Assembly (NCBI GenBank): GCA_004299485.1
Contig: SCQP01000020.1
Location: 1 to 64,000, forward strand
Origin: Acidobacteriota bacterium
GTDB lineage: Bacteria > Acidobacteriota > Terriglobia > Terriglobales > SCQP01
Reading direction: 5' to 3'
DNA: 64,000 nt
The notes under the pieces were generated by a model. It searched no databases and was not told the DNA's origin. It saw only the letters and a list, made by a program, of their open reading frames with translations. Below are positions 43,306 to 52,375 of the stretch, piece after piece; position 1 is the stretch's first letter; the number at the start of each line of letters is the position of its first letter. The translations under genes and the position numbers were made by a program.

Positions 43306-44121
43306 GTGCGTCTGCCTATTAGATTGAGCTTTACCAAATTGACCAACCGACCGCGCGTTCCCAGCGTCTTGATCTGTGCCGGCCTAACGGTCGTGGCTCT
43401 GTCCTTGACCGGATTGTTGCCTCGGGCCGCGTGCCAACAGAGTACGCCGCCAGCCAGCAAAGGGGCGGCCTTGCCCGGCCCGCAGCAGGCCCATAAGAAG
43501 CAGAGCAAGAAGCAGCCCAAACCCGCAACGGAGAAGTCGCCCAAGCACATCTTCTTCGTGATCCCTGCCTACAACGTGGATTACCAGCACAAGTTCGTGC
43601 CGATGACGCAGCACGAAAAATTCCTCGAATGGGCGCAAGGCGCCTACGACCCCATCGGCCGGGCGGCGGATGCGGTCGAGGCCGGCCTCGAACACTCCCG
43701 CAAAGACGGCTTTTGCGGCTACGGCAGCGGCCTGGATAGTTACGGCAAATGTTACGGCTCGGCTATGCTCGATGCCAATATTTCCAGCTTCTTTGGCGAT
43801 TACCTGTTCATCTCCTGGCTGCACCAGGACCCGCGCTACTTCCGTCTGGGGCCGCAGGCGAGCTTCCGCGCGCGCGTCTGGTACGCGGTGTCGCGGGTCT
43901 TCGTCACCCGAACCGACAGCGGCGGCTGGACCTTCGCCAGCGGCGCCACCGCAGGTTCGTTGCTGGCCGCCACTGGCTCAAACCTGTACTACCCGAAAGA
44001 CGAGCGCAACTTCAATCACACCGTTTCCCGCCTCTATTGGGACTTCGGCGGCACCGCGATCTTCAATCTTGAGGCTGAATTTTGGCCCGATATCGAGCAC
44101 GGAGTCGGGAAGATCTTCTGA
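43306..44121 (+). CDS. Exported protein of unknown function (acidobacterial type)
   Basis: A 271-residue protein from a GTG at 43306. The N-terminus contains a hydrophobic segment (VPSVLICAGLTVVALSLTGLL) followed by a Lys/Gln/Pro-rich linker (KKQSKKQPKP). The rest, with IFFVIPAYNVDYQHKFVPMTQHEKFLEWA, YGKCYGSAMLDANISSFFGDYLFISWLHQDPRYFRLG and SRVFVTRTDSGGWTFASGATAGSLLAATGSNLYYP, has amphipathic helices and aromatic strands, as in acidobacterial envelope proteins I have seen without a named function. The start is uncertain. The following 228 bases (44122-44349) hold nothing I can support. Confidence 0.65.
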   Translation: MRLPIRLSFTKLTNRPRVPSVLICAGLTVVALSLTGLLPRAACQQSTPPASKGAALPGPQQAHKKQSKKQPKPATEKSPKHIFFVIPAYNVDYQHKFVPMTQHEKFLEWAQGAYDPIGRAADAVEAGLEHSRKDGFCGYGSGLDSYGKCYGSAMLDANISSFFGDYLFISWLHQDPRYFRLGPQASFRARVWYAVSRVFVTRTDSGGWTFASGATAGSLLAATGSNLYYPKDERNFNHTVSRLYWDFGGTAIFNLEAEFWPDIEHGVGKIF

Positions 44122-44349
44122 CGGAGGCCGCGTCGCGCCGGTCGGCAACCGAATGGCAAGAAGGGGACTGGTACATCCCGTTGTGGCTCGCCACTTTTTG
44201 CCCTGGTCGCTCCCGTTGGTCGCTTGGAATGCGGGCTTCGATTCCCGGCAGGGTCCGCCCGCTGGCGCTCAGGACTCCTCCAAGCTGCCGCCAGATGTTG
44301 CCAAGCGCACCTCAGCGCCGGTGAGTGCGAACGGCTCGCCTGAGCGCCC

Positions 44350-45930
44350 CTACTGCGCCTTCGGCGCTGACGCGGCGATGAAGGCATCGATGTTCTTATG
44401 CAGCGCGGGCAGCGCCTCCGGGTTTATGTATAGCATGTGGCCCACCGGGTAGTACTTGAACTCGATGTGGCTGCGCTCCGACGGCGCCACTGGCATGTGC
44501 GCTACGGTGTACTCGGTAGCGAAAAACGGCGTCGCCATGTCGTAGTAGCCGTTGTTGAACAGCACGTGCATCGCGGGGTCGTTATTCATGGCCACCGCCA
44601 GCGCGGGCGCCACGTTCGGAGCGCTGCCAAAACCGCCGTGCAGCGCGCTCAACGGCGGCTGGTATTTCAAGCTCCACTGCCGGTTCACCTCGAAGCTGAG
44701 CTGCGCGTAGAGGCGCTTGCTGGTGTAATGCAGCGTCTGGCTTAAGTAATGATTGAACGCTGCCGTGACCGCACCCATTACCGCATTGGACGAAGGTTCC
44801 CCGCTGCCGTCGCCGGGCACGGGCATCAGCGGCTCCAGCTCGGGACCGGTGAAGCGGGAATCGTAACGGCCGATTTCCGGGCCTTCCGGACCCATCAGCC
44901 GGCGCATGAACATGCCCAGCGAAATGCGCAGATGCGACTTCATCCACAGATCGGCGGGAACGCCGGTGAAGTGCTGAAGTTGATCGGCGATAGCTTTCTC
45001 CTGCATTTCCGGCAGAGTGTCGCCGGCAAACAGCGCCGTGGCATACGGCCCGGCGGCGAACTTGCGCGCCTGCTCGACGAAAGTTTCGAGACTCGCCGGC
45101 TGCGGCGTGACCCGGTGGTGATACCACGCCGCGGCGGCGTACGAAGGCAGGTAAGTTTCGTATCCCAGATCGTTGCCGAAGCTCGATGTAGCGAAGTTCA
45201 ACACCGTCGAGCACATGACGACGCCGTTAAGATACACGCCGTCGTTGACCAGATCGTAGGCCAGCACCGCGTTGCGCGTGGTGCCGTAGCTTTCGCCGAG
45301 CAGGAACTTGGGCGAATTCCAGCGATGGAAGTGCTTCAGGTAGCGCTCGATGAACTGCGCGAAGGTAGCGCCGTCCTCGCTGATGCCGTAGAACATCTTC
45401 GGATTGCCGGCCTGGAGAATGCGGCTGTAGCCGGTGCCCACGGCATCGACAAAGACCAGATCGGTCGCGTCGAGAATGCTGTCGCCGTTATCCACCAGGC
45501 GATAGGGCGGCGCATAGGCGGCGAAGTCGCCGGGCTTGGGAAAATCAATCCGGCGGGGACCGAATCCGCCGATATCCACCAGTGCCGACGCTCCGCCCGG
45601 GCCACCATTGTAGGCAAACATGACCGGCCGCGTCGCAGGATCCGCGACACCGTCTTTGGTATAGGCGATGTAGAAAACGCTGGCGGTAGGCTCCTGCTTG
45701 TCGTTATAGAGCAGCAGCGTCCCCGCGGTCGCGGTGTAATGAATCGTCTGACCGTTGATCGTAACCGTGGCGTGGCTGACCTCAGCTCGCTCTTGGGGAG
45801 CTTTCGCCGTCTGCGCCTCTTTGGCCGCCGTGGGCGCCTCTGCTTGTTTCCCTTGCTGTGCTGCAGCGCTCAGCGGCAGCGCCGCCAGCAGAACGGTTAA
45901 AACCCAACCAGACATCGGCCACTTTCTCAT
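44350..45930 (-). CDS. Exported serine carboxypeptidase (peptidase family S10)
   Basis: A 526-residue protein with a signal peptide (GWVLTVLLAALPLSAAAQQ), then a Lys/Ala-rich linker. The catalytic features are PVMFAYNGGPGGASALVDIGGFGP (oxyanion region), the nucleophile motif FLLGESYGTTRNAVLAY, FNNGYYDMATPF for the Asp and PVGHMLYINPEA for the His. S10 enzymes remove C-terminal residues at acidic pH; in Acidobacteriota they are periplasmic or secreted. A clear AAGGGA RBS precedes the ATG. Confidence 0.9.
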   Translation of the reverse strand: MRKWPMSGWVLTVLLAALPLSAAAQQGKQAEAPTAAKEAQTAKAPQERAEVSHATVTINGQTIHYTATAGTLLLYNDKQEPTASVFYIAYTKDGVADPATRPVMFAYNGGPGGASALVDIGGFGPRRIDFPKPGDFAAYAPPYRLVDNGDSILDATDLVFVDAVGTGYSRILQAGNPKMFYGISEDGATFAQFIERYLKHFHRWNSPKFLLGESYGTTRNAVLAYDLVNDGVYLNGVVMCSTVLNFATSSFGNDLGYETYLPSYAAAAWYHHRVTPQPASLETFVEQARKFAAGPYATALFAGDTLPEMQEKAIADQLQHFTGVPADLWMKSHLRISLGMFMRRLMGPEGPEIGRYDSRFTGPELEPLMPVPGDGSGEPSSNAVMGAVTAAFNHYLSQTLHYTSKRLYAQLSFEVNRQWSLKYQPPLSALHGGFGSAPNVAPALAVAMNNDPAMHVLFNNGYYDMATPFFATEYTVAHMPVAPSERSHIEFKYYPVGHMLYINPEALPALHKNIDAFIAASAPKAQ

Positions 45931-46079
45931 GAGCGATCCCTTTTCACCCCCCAGCAGTCACTTGCGTCAGTGTACACGGGATCGGCACCCCGCTACGCTG
46001 CAAAGTGTACCTCTTGTCCATTTTGCGGCAGCGCCGATTATCCGTGCATAGCCTCGCTAATGCGACTACCATCGCAGCA

Positions 46080-47630
46080 GTGCGCATTCACCTTATCAAC
46101 CCAAGCCATCTTTCCTTTGGCACTGCGGTGATCACGCCGCGCTGGCTGTTTGTACTGGCCGCGGCCACCCCGGCACGCTATGGCGATCCGATCATCAGCG
46201 ATGAATGTCTGGCGGCGCTTGACCCGCTGACGGTTCAGCCGGGCGATATTTGTGGCATTGGAATCCACACCGGCAACGCGCTGCGCGGCTACGAGCTGGG
46301 GCGCCAGCTCCGTGCGCGCGGAGCGACGGTGATTTTTGGCGGCATACATGCCACCTTGTTCCCTGAGGAAGCGCGCACCGAAGGCCAGGCGCACGCCATC
46401 GTGCGTGGCGACGGCGATGTCATCTGGCGGCGCGTGCTCGATGATTGCGCTTCCGGTTTGCTGCAGGCGACCTATGATGGTGGCCGGGTGGGCGCGGAGG
46501 AGTTCCTGCCGGCGCGATGGGACTTGCTGCCGCCGGGGCGCTACATGTGGGGTTCGGTGCAAACCGTGCGGGGCTGTCCGAAGCATTGCTCCTTCTGTTC
46601 GGTGTGGCGCACTGACGGCCAGAAGCCCCGCCAGCGCACGGCCGAGCTGGTGGTGGGCGAAGTGGTCGAGCTGCGGCGCCGCGGCTACCGCTTCATCGCC
46701 CTCGCGGACGATAACTTCTACCCCGCCTCACTCAATGATTTGCGGCTGGCGGAGCGGCAGGTGCAAACCCGGAGTTCGCCGGAAGCAGTTGCCCGGCTGG
46801 CCGAGCTGCGCGCCATCCGCAGCGAACGCTTCGAGTTGATGCGCCAGCTTGCCGAACTGCCGGCGGATCTGGTTTTCTTCACCCAGATCACGATGGAGGC
46901 GGCCGATGATGCCGAATTTCTCCAGGCGATGCGCAAGGCCCACATCTGCGGCGCCCTGGTGGGCATCGAAGCGGTCACTCCTGCGGGCCTCAAAGACGTG
47001 TACAAAGACTTCAACTCCAGCGGCGAGGAGCTGGTCCGGCGGCTGGCAGCGTTCCGCGAGAATGACCTGCACGTTCTCGGCTCGTTCATCTTTGGGCTGC
47101 CCAGCGACCGGCCTGCGACGTTTGCCACCACCCTCGATGTCGCCTTGCGCGCCCACATCACCTTCGCCCAGTTTGTCATGCTGACGCCGTTTCCCGGCAC
47201 GCTCGATTTCAAGAAATGGGAAGATACGGTTGCCTCGAAAGCGCCGCCCATAGCCGGCGTGCCGCTCTCCCGGCACTGGCTCATTCCCCAGGCCCTGCGT
47301 CCCAAGGTGTACGTGCCGCATCCCACCATGCCGGCCGAGGAGATCCGCTCCCGCACGCAGGGGGTGTGGGATCAGTTCTACAGCATGCAGGCGATCTGGG
47401 GGCGCTCCCGCTGCGTCGGCAGCCTGAAGGGACGGCTGGCGTTCCTGCTGATTTCGAAGCTCTACCGCCAGATGTACGCCAACACTGGCATTTCCAGCGA
47501 CAGCGCGCGCGTCAGCAAATCGGCGCACTGGGCGGCACTGTTGGCCCGCCCCACGCGGCGGCTTTTCTCCGCCGCCCCTATGCCCGAGCTGCAGGCTCCC
47601 GCCGGGCGCGGCCCTGCGGCGTCAGCCTAG
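46080..47630 (+). CDS. B12-binding-domain radical SAM protein
   Basis: A 516-residue protein from the GTG at 46080 (a GTG at 46005 would add 25 residues). The N-terminal cobalamin-binding-type Rossmann domain (IHLINPSHLSFGTAVITPRWLFVLAAATP, GYELGRQLRARGATVIFGGIHATLFPEEA) precedes the radical SAM core with VRGCPKHCSFCSVWR (Cx3Cx2C), then ALADDNFYPAS and GSFIFGLPSDRPATF. Families with this architecture include hopanoid, pigment and RNA methylthio- or methyltransferases; the product here is unknown. No DxHxxG Cbl motif is obvious, so B12 may not bind tightly. Confidence 0.82.
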   Translation: MRIHLINPSHLSFGTAVITPRWLFVLAAATPARYGDPIISDECLAALDPLTVQPGDICGIGIHTGNALRGYELGRQLRARGATVIFGGIHATLFPEEARTEGQAHAIVRGDGDVIWRRVLDDCASGLLQATYDGGRVGAEEFLPARWDLLPPGRYMWGSVQTVRGCPKHCSFCSVWRTDGQKPRQRTAELVVGEVVELRRRGYRFIALADDNFYPASLNDLRLAERQVQTRSSPEAVARLAELRAIRSERFELMRQLAELPADLVFFTQITMEAADDAEFLQAMRKAHICGALVGIEAVTPAGLKDVYKDFNSSGEELVRRLAAFRENDLHVLGSFIFGLPSDRPATFATTLDVALRAHITFAQFVMLTPFPGTLDFKKWEDTVASKAPPIAGVPLSRHWLIPQALRPKVYVPHPTMPAEEIRSRTQGVWDQFYSMQAIWGRSRCVGSLKGRLAFLLISKLYRQMYANTGISSDSARVSKSAHWAALLARPTRRLFSAAPMPELQAPAGRGPAASA

Positions 47631-47641
47631 TCCAGCGTGCC

Positions 47642-48454
47642 TTAGGCCCGGCGCATGCCCAGCGTAAGCAGGTACTTGCGCGGCAGCGCGAAGCCCAGTG
47701 CCGTGGCGTGGGCGTCGTGCAGGGCGGCAAATTTCTCTGCCAGTTCCGCGCGCCGCGCTCCATCGAGCGAAGCTGCCAGTTTTTTGACCGGGCCGTAACC
47801 GGTGACGAAGGCTTCCCAGGCGGCAGCGCCGTTCGGTCCGTAATACATGCTGACGCCTTCCTCAAATTTCAAATCGAACGCCCGGCAAAGCAGCACACAC
47901 AGATGATCGGAACTGCCCCAGGCAAAGGGCGAGGGCGGCGCGGGCACCGGCGGCGCCGGCATGTACTCCTTCAGGATTTTGAACATGTCAAACACCGAGC
48001 TGTCGGTCGGCCAGGTGACCAGCGCCAGCCGTCCGCCCGGACGGCACACGCGCGCCAGCTCGGCCGCCGCGGCTTCCTGGTGGCTGGCGAACATCACGCC
48101 GCAGGTGGAAACCACCGCATCGAACTGCGCGTCGGCGTAGGGGAGCCGCTCGGCATCGCCCAAATCGTAGGTGATGTCGAGATGCTCCGCCTGCGCCAGC
48201 GTGCGGGCGGTGGCGAGAGCGTCGGCGGCGAAATCGCAGCCGGTCACCCGGGCGCCACGCCGGGCCAGCAGGCGCGAAGTCCAGCCGGTGCCGGTGGCGA
48301 CGTCGAGAATGCGCTCGCCCGGCTGCGGCGCCAGCCGCTCCACGCAGTGCTCCAGCGCACTGGCGATTTGCCGGCTGATCTGGTCGTAGTTGGCCCCGCC
48401 GGAACTCCAGACGGCGGCCGGCCCCTGGTTATGTTGCAGGATGGACTCACCCAT
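47642..48454 (-). CDS. Class I SAM-dependent methyltransferase (UbiE-like)
   Basis: A 270-residue protein. Motif I ERILDVATGTGWTSRLLARRGARVTGCDFA, motif II QFDAVVSTCGVMFA and post-motif III VCRPGGRLALVTW are those of the UbiE/Methyltransf_11 group. The C-terminal half (PFAWGSSDHLCVLLCRAFDLKFEEGVSMYYGPNGAAAWEAFVTGYGPVKKL) matches many unannotated methyltransferases. SD GAGAGG and a TATACT box lie upstream. Substrate unknown. Its stop is 11 bp from the convergent radical SAM gene. Confidence 0.85.
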   Translation of the reverse strand: MGESILQHNQGPAAVWSSGGANYDQISRQIASALEHCVERLAPQPGERILDVATGTGWTSRLLARRGARVTGCDFAADALATARTLAQAEHLDITYDLGDAERLPYADAQFDAVVSTCGVMFASHQEAAAAELARVCRPGGRLALVTWPTDSSVFDMFKILKEYMPAPPVPAPPSPFAWGSSDHLCVLLCRAFDLKFEEGVSMYYGPNGAAAWEAFVTGYGPVKKLAASLDGARRAELAEKFAALHDAHATALGFALPRKYLLTLGMRRA

Positions 48455-48497
48455 AAGCGTTACCTCTCGGAGAGTATATACGAGCTACGCCTTAGCG

Positions 48498-48517
48498 GGC
48501 CCCGCGCCAGTCAATAG
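48498..48517. repeat. 20-bp direct repeat, copy 1
   Basis: GGCCCCGCGCCAGTCAATAG occurs here, covering the stop of the epoxide hydrolase, and again exactly at 52339-52358. A 20-bp exact match is not expected by chance in 64 kb. Confidence 0.7.
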
Positions 48518-49616
48518 GAGGCGCGGATGTCGGCGGCCAGCAGTTCCGGCGCCTCCAGGGCGGCAAAGTGGCCGCCGTGCGGCATTTCCGTCCAGCGGGT
48601 GACGTTGTAGCCCCGCTCCACCCAGGCGCGTGGCGGCGAGGAAATCTCCTGCGGAAACCGCGCGAAGGCCATCGGGGGTGCAATGCGCTCGCCTGCACCG
48701 AGCGCGAGCGGCGCGCCGGCGCACTCGCGGTACAGCCGGCAGGAGGAAGCGATGGTCCCCGTCAGCCAATACAGCGACACGTTGGCCAGCAGGTCATCCA
48801 GGGGGAAGCAGTCGCGCAGCGGTCCCGCGCCGTCGCTCCAGTCCCGGAATCGCTGCAAAATCCACGCCGCCAGCCCGGCCGGTGAATCGTTCAGGCCATA
48901 GCCGAGCGTTTGCGGTTCGGTGCTCTGCACATGCTCGTACCCGCCGTGCGCTTCTGCCCAACGCACCTGTGCTGCAAAGAATGCCTCTTCTTCTGCGCTC
49001 AGGCGCTCACCCGCGCGGATCCGCGGCCGGTAGGAGCCCGGCAAGTAATTGAGGTGAATGCCGAGCACACGTTCGGGGTGTTTCCACGCCAGAATCGTGC
49101 TCACGCTGGCGCCGATGTCACCGCCCTGCACGCCGAAGCGCTCATAGCCGAGCGCGGTCATGAGCTGCGCCCACACCTCGGCAATCGCGAAAGTGTTGCA
49201 GCCGAGCGCCTGCGGGATGCTGGAAAAACCAAATCCGGGCAGACTGGGGACGACCAGGTCAAAATCATCGAGCAGCGGCAGCAATGGCAGAAATTCGAGA
49301 AATGATCCCGGCCAACCGTGCGTCAGCAGTAGCGCCCTTGCCCTCGGTCGCGCGCTGCGCACATGTACGAAGTGAATGCGATAGCCGTCGATCGCGGCGG
49401 TAAACTGCGGCGTGGCGGCGATCGCCCGCTCCGCCGCCGTCCAGTCAAACTCCTCGGCCCAGGTGCGGCAAATCGCCTGCAGCTCCCCCAGCGGAAAGCC
49501 ATACGCACCTCGTCGGAGCCGGCGAGGGCATGCGGCCAGCGCGTGGCCCGCAGCCGCGCCCGCAGATCGGCAACCGCAGTTGCGTCCGGCCGCCAAACAA
49601 AGGGAGTCACCACCAT
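48511..49616 (-). pseudogene. Epoxide hydrolase gene interrupted by a 1-nt frameshift
   Basis: The main frame gives a complete alpha/beta-hydrolase: LLLTHGWPGSFLEFLPLLP, GVQGGDIGASVSTILAW (nucleophile Asp) and PHGGHFAALEAPE (His), with the EHN cap before it (LGELQAICRTWAEEFDWTAAE, PQFTAAIDGYRIHFVHVRS). The beginning of EHN, VVTPFVWRPDATAVADLRARLRATRWPHALAGSDE, is in another frame from the ATG at 49616. Inserting one G near 49509 would join them as AGSDEGAYGFPLGEL, which matches the family spacing. So the gene is frameshifted, in reality or by a base error. The enzyme would hydrolyse epoxides to diols. Confidence 0.8.
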
Positions 49617-49747
49617 CCTGCGCATTCTAGCGCAGTGACGCTGAGCCCGGCCGGCCGATTGCGGGGCGGCATGATGGCGGCTCTGTAGTATCTATTGATA
49701 TACTGTGACCCGCGCGCGGGCGCTACTTCGATCATGGAGATTACGTT

Positions 49748-50713
49748 CTGACCCAAAATAACTTTTGCCGCTCTTTCGGCCTGGCCGCCCTGCTCAGCTT
49801 CGCCCTGGCCATTTCGGCTTTCGCGCAGTCTCGGCTGACGGTCGTTTCCGCCCTGCCCGATTACACGCATGGCACGCTCACCCTTGCGATTACCGGGCCC
49901 CTCGCAGCCAATCCGGCGGCGCCCGCGGTGCTGCTGGACGGCAGCCCCTTGAGCGTGCTGCAATTCAGCACTGCACCGGTGTCTCCAACCAAGGCCAAGG
50001 ATCACCGCCATCACAACGAGGAGAGCACCGGCCTGATTGAAGTCTCGCTGCCCTCTCCGGTTCCGGTCGGCAGCCTCACGCTGGGCGTGAATTGGGGTCA
50101 CGAGCGCGCAACGTTCGATTTGTCGCTGGGGGCCAATGGTCCGCAGGGTCCGCAAGGCCCGCAAGGCGTGCAGGGCGCCATCGGCGCCACCGGTTTGCAG
50201 GGTCCACAAGGCCCGGCCGGTCCGCAAGGCCCCGCCGGCACACCGGCTGCAAGCGTCGGCGCTACCTATGCCGGCAGCTTGGAGGATCCCAGCAACGATA
50301 TGATTGACCTGCCCCTGACCGCTGGTACCTATGTGCTCCATGCTGAGATCACGGCGAGGGGTGCCACGGCGCTTTTCTGCAAACTATCCAGTGATGGTCT
50401 GCCGGCAACCGGCAAAACCCTGGTGCAATATCTCCCGCCTCCGGCGAACCTGGTCTTGACTGCGGGCACAAGCGAAACGCTGACCGGGATTCTTACGGTG
50501 CCCGCTGGCTTCACTGTCCAGGCCCACCTTAGTTGCTCCTTGACGCAATCCGCCTTGAACAATTTCGCGAAAGCCCTGTTCGTCGCGACGCCGATCACCT
50601 TCTCTCAATTCGGAACCTTCACCGGTCCCGGCACCGGGGTCCCTCCTGGCAGCAGTTGGAACCGCGTAGGAAACACCGGCAACTTCGGCTCCATCCCTGG
50701 CGGCAACCTCTAG
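49748..50713 (+). CDS. Secreted collagen-like protein with probable CTG start
   Basis: A 321-residue frame. An in-frame TGA at 49706 and the absence of ATG, GTG or TTG before the signal peptide leave CTG at 49748 as the likely start. It is preceded by GGAG (49736-49739) with an 8-nt spacing and followed by a normal signal peptide ([18 protein letters not shown]). The mature protein has a beta region, then about 14 Gly-X-Y triplets ([19 protein letters not shown]...), then a beta domain ([62 protein letters not shown]). A later ATG (49928 frame) would lose the signal. Bacterial collagen-like proteins form trimeric stalks. Likely surface-exposed. Confidence 0.7.
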   Translation: MTQNNFCRSFGLAALLSFALAISAFAQSRLTVVSALPDYTHGTLTLAITGPLAANPAAPAVLLDGSPLSVLQFSTAPVSPTKAKDHRHHNEESTGLIEVSLPSPVPVGSLTLGVNWGHERATFDLSLGANGPQGPQGPQGVQGAIGATGLQGPQGPAGPQGPAGTPAASVGATYAGSLEDPSNDMIDLPLTAGTYVLHAEITARGATALFCKLSSDGLPATGKTLVQYLPPPANLVLTAGTSETLTGILTVPAGFTVQAHLSCSLTQSALNNFAKALFVATPITFSQFGTFTGPGTGVPPGSSWNRVGNTGNFGSIPGGNL

Positions 50714-50776
50714 CAGCAAGGGGCGGACGTGCGGCTGGGGTATCCTTGAAAGTTGCCCCACGAAAGGATGCTTGGA

Positions 50777-52204
50777 ATGCCCACGCCCGCCCCGAATTCG
50801 CAATCTGCAACTACTTACGATCTTGTCGTCATTGGCAGCGGCCCGGGAGGCTACTGGGCCGCCATCCGTGCAGGCGAGTATGGGTTGAAAACACTCTGCA
50901 TTGAGAAAGATCCCAAGCTCGGCGGCACCTGCCTGCACGTCGGCTGCATCCCCACCAAGGCGCTGCTTTATGGCGCCGACGTGATGGATACTTTCAATAA
51001 CGCCAAAGAGCTGGGTTTTGACGTCAGCTCGGTGGCCGTCAACTGGGCGCAAATCCTGGCGCGCAAGGACAAAATCGTCGCCAAGCACGCCAAGGGTATC
51101 GAGTTTCTCTACCGCAAGAACAAGGTCGAATGGATGCAGGGCACCGCGGGTTTTTCTGGTCCGGGCGAGCTGCACGTGCATAAACCCGACGGCACCAAGC
51201 AGACCGTCCGCGCCAAGAACATCATCGTTGCCACCGGCTCGACCGCGCGGATGCTGCCCGGCCTGAAGGCCGATGACCGCATCCTGACGAACATCGAGAT
51301 CCTGAAGCTGCCGGAAATCCCGAAAAAGCTGGTGATCATCGGCGCCGGTGCCGTCGGCGTCGAGTTTGCCTCGATCTACCGCCGTTTTGGCAGCGAAGTG
51401 CTCATCCTCGAAATGCTGCCGCGCATCGTGCCGGTCGAGGACGAGGAAATCTCCAAAGAGCTCGAAAAATCGCTCAAAAAGCAGGGCATTCAGATCGAAA
51501 CCCGAGCCAAGTTCGAAAAGGTCGAAAAGACCGTCGCCGGCGTCAAGGTCACTTACTCCAACGCTGAAGGCAAGCCGCAGGTAGTCGAGGCCGATCACCT
51601 CCTGGTCGCGGTCGGCCGTGCCCCGGTGACCGAAGGTCTGCACCTGGAGCGCACCAAAATCCAGACCGAGCGCGGCTTCATCAAAACTGACCATTACATG
51701 CGCACCGCCGAGCCCAACGTCTACGCCATCGGCGACGTTGTGGCCGGCTCGCCGCTGCTCGCGCATGTCGGCTCCATGGAGGGCATGGTTGCCGTCGCGC
51801 ACATGGCTGGCAAGCCCTTCCGCACCATGGATTACACCCGCGTGCCCAATTGCACCTACTGCGAGCCGCAGGTGGCCAGCGTCGGGCTGACCGAGGCGGC
51901 CGCGAAGGCGCAGGGCATCAACGTCAAGATCGGCAAGTTTCCCTTTATCGGCAATTCCAAAGCCACGATTCTGGGCATGCACGAAGGCTTCATCAAGATG
52001 GTCGCCGACGCCAGGGATGGCACGCTGCTCGGTGTGCACATGATCGGCCCGATAGTCACCGAACTGGTCAGTGAAGCCACCCTCGCCTTGCAGTTGAACG
52101 CCTCGGCCGACGAGCTGATGGAGACCATCCACGCGCATCCCACGGTGTATGAAGCGATGCTCGATGCCGCGAACAGCGTCTACGGATTGACGATTAACGC
52201 ATAA
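50777..52204 (+). CDS. lpdA: Dihydrolipoyl dehydrogenase (E3)
   Basis: A 475-residue protein from the ATG at 50777, chosen because AAAGGA (50763-50768) lies 8 nt before it. FAD motif DLVVIGSGPGGYWAAIRAG, redox-active disulfide GGTCLHVGCIPTKALL, NAD motif KLVIIGAGAVGVEFASIY, second FAD motif YAIGDVVAGSPLLAH, and C-terminal His-Glu dyad in TIHAHPTVYEAML. It reoxidises the lipoamide of 2-oxoacid dehydrogenase or glycine cleavage complexes. lipB and an E2 gene follow on the same strand after a structured gap of about 170 bp. Confidence 0.95.
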   Translation: MPTPAPNSQSATTYDLVVIGSGPGGYWAAIRAGEYGLKTLCIEKDPKLGGTCLHVGCIPTKALLYGADVMDTFNNAKELGFDVSSVAVNWAQILARKDKIVAKHAKGIEFLYRKNKVEWMQGTAGFSGPGELHVHKPDGTKQTVRAKNIIVATGSTARMLPGLKADDRILTNIEILKLPEIPKKLVIIGAGAVGVEFASIYRRFGSEVLILEMLPRIVPVEDEEISKELEKSLKKQGIQIETRAKFEKVEKTVAGVKVTYSNAEGKPQVVEADHLLVAVGRAPVTEGLHLERTKIQTERGFIKTDHYMRTAEPNVYAIGDVVAGSPLLAHVGSMEGMVAVAHMAGKPFRTMDYTRVPNCTYCEPQVASVGLTEAAAKAQGINVKIGKFPFIGNSKATILGMHEGFIKMVADARDGTLLGVHMIGPIVTELVSEATLALQLNASADELMETIHAHPTVYEAMLDAANSVYGLTINA

Positions 52205-52207
52205 GAG

Positions 52208-52238
52208 CAGTGTTCAGTGATCAGTGGTCAGTGTTCAG
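52208..52238. repeat. Short tandem heptamer array (CAGTGNT, 4.4 copies)
   Basis: Units CAGTGTT, CAGTGAT, CAGTGGT, CAGTGTT and a partial CAG follow each other just after the lpdA stop. Too short for CRISPR; perhaps a binding array or a repetitive intergenic element. Confidence 0.6.
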
Positions 52239-52246
52239 AATGCGGA

Positions 52247-52282
52247 GGCCGGGCTGGGGCTCCCGGGGCCCCCAGCCCGGCC
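52247..52282. terminator. Strong GC-rich hairpin downstream of lpdA
   Basis: A 13-bp perfect stem (52247-52259 with 52270-52282) encloses a 10-nt loop. No T-run follows, so termination may need Rho; it could instead act as a processing or boundary structure. Confidence 0.5.
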
Positions 52283-52292
52283 GAGCGTCAAG

Positions 52293-52322
52293 CGGCGAAC
52301 GACGCACGTGCGTCGTTCGCCG
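52293..52322. repeat. Perfect 30-bp palindrome between lpdA and lipB
   Basis: The arms CGGCGAACGACGCAC and GTGCGTCGTTCGCCG (15 bp each) meet without a spacer. It could be a dimeric protein site or a cruciform or REP-like element. It lies 50-80 bp before the lipB coding region and ends 17 bp before the second copy of the 20-bp repeat. Confidence 0.75.
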
Positions 52323-52338
52323 TGGTGCAGCCACGCCC

Positions 52339-52358
52339 GGCCCCGCGCCAGTCAATAG
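52339..52358. repeat. 20-bp direct repeat, copy 2
   Basis: Identical to 48498-48517; lies just before the lipB start region and after the 30-bp palindrome. Confidence 0.7.
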
Positions 52359-52375
52359 TCGCGACGGAACTTCGG

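Noticed and set aside
44122-44349. Possible short gene between the exported protein and the S10 peptidase
   Set aside because: No frame with RBS, start or recognisable motif; left as an empty gap.
50120-50245. Regular short repeats, possibly CRISPR-like
   Set aside because: They are in-frame Gly-X-Y codons of a collagen-like protein, without conserved spacers or repeats of 25-40 bp.
50384-52138. Minus-strand open frame of over 580 codons opposite lpdA
   Set aside because: lpdA is unmistakable on the other strand; the antisense frame is Asp/Gly-rich low information.
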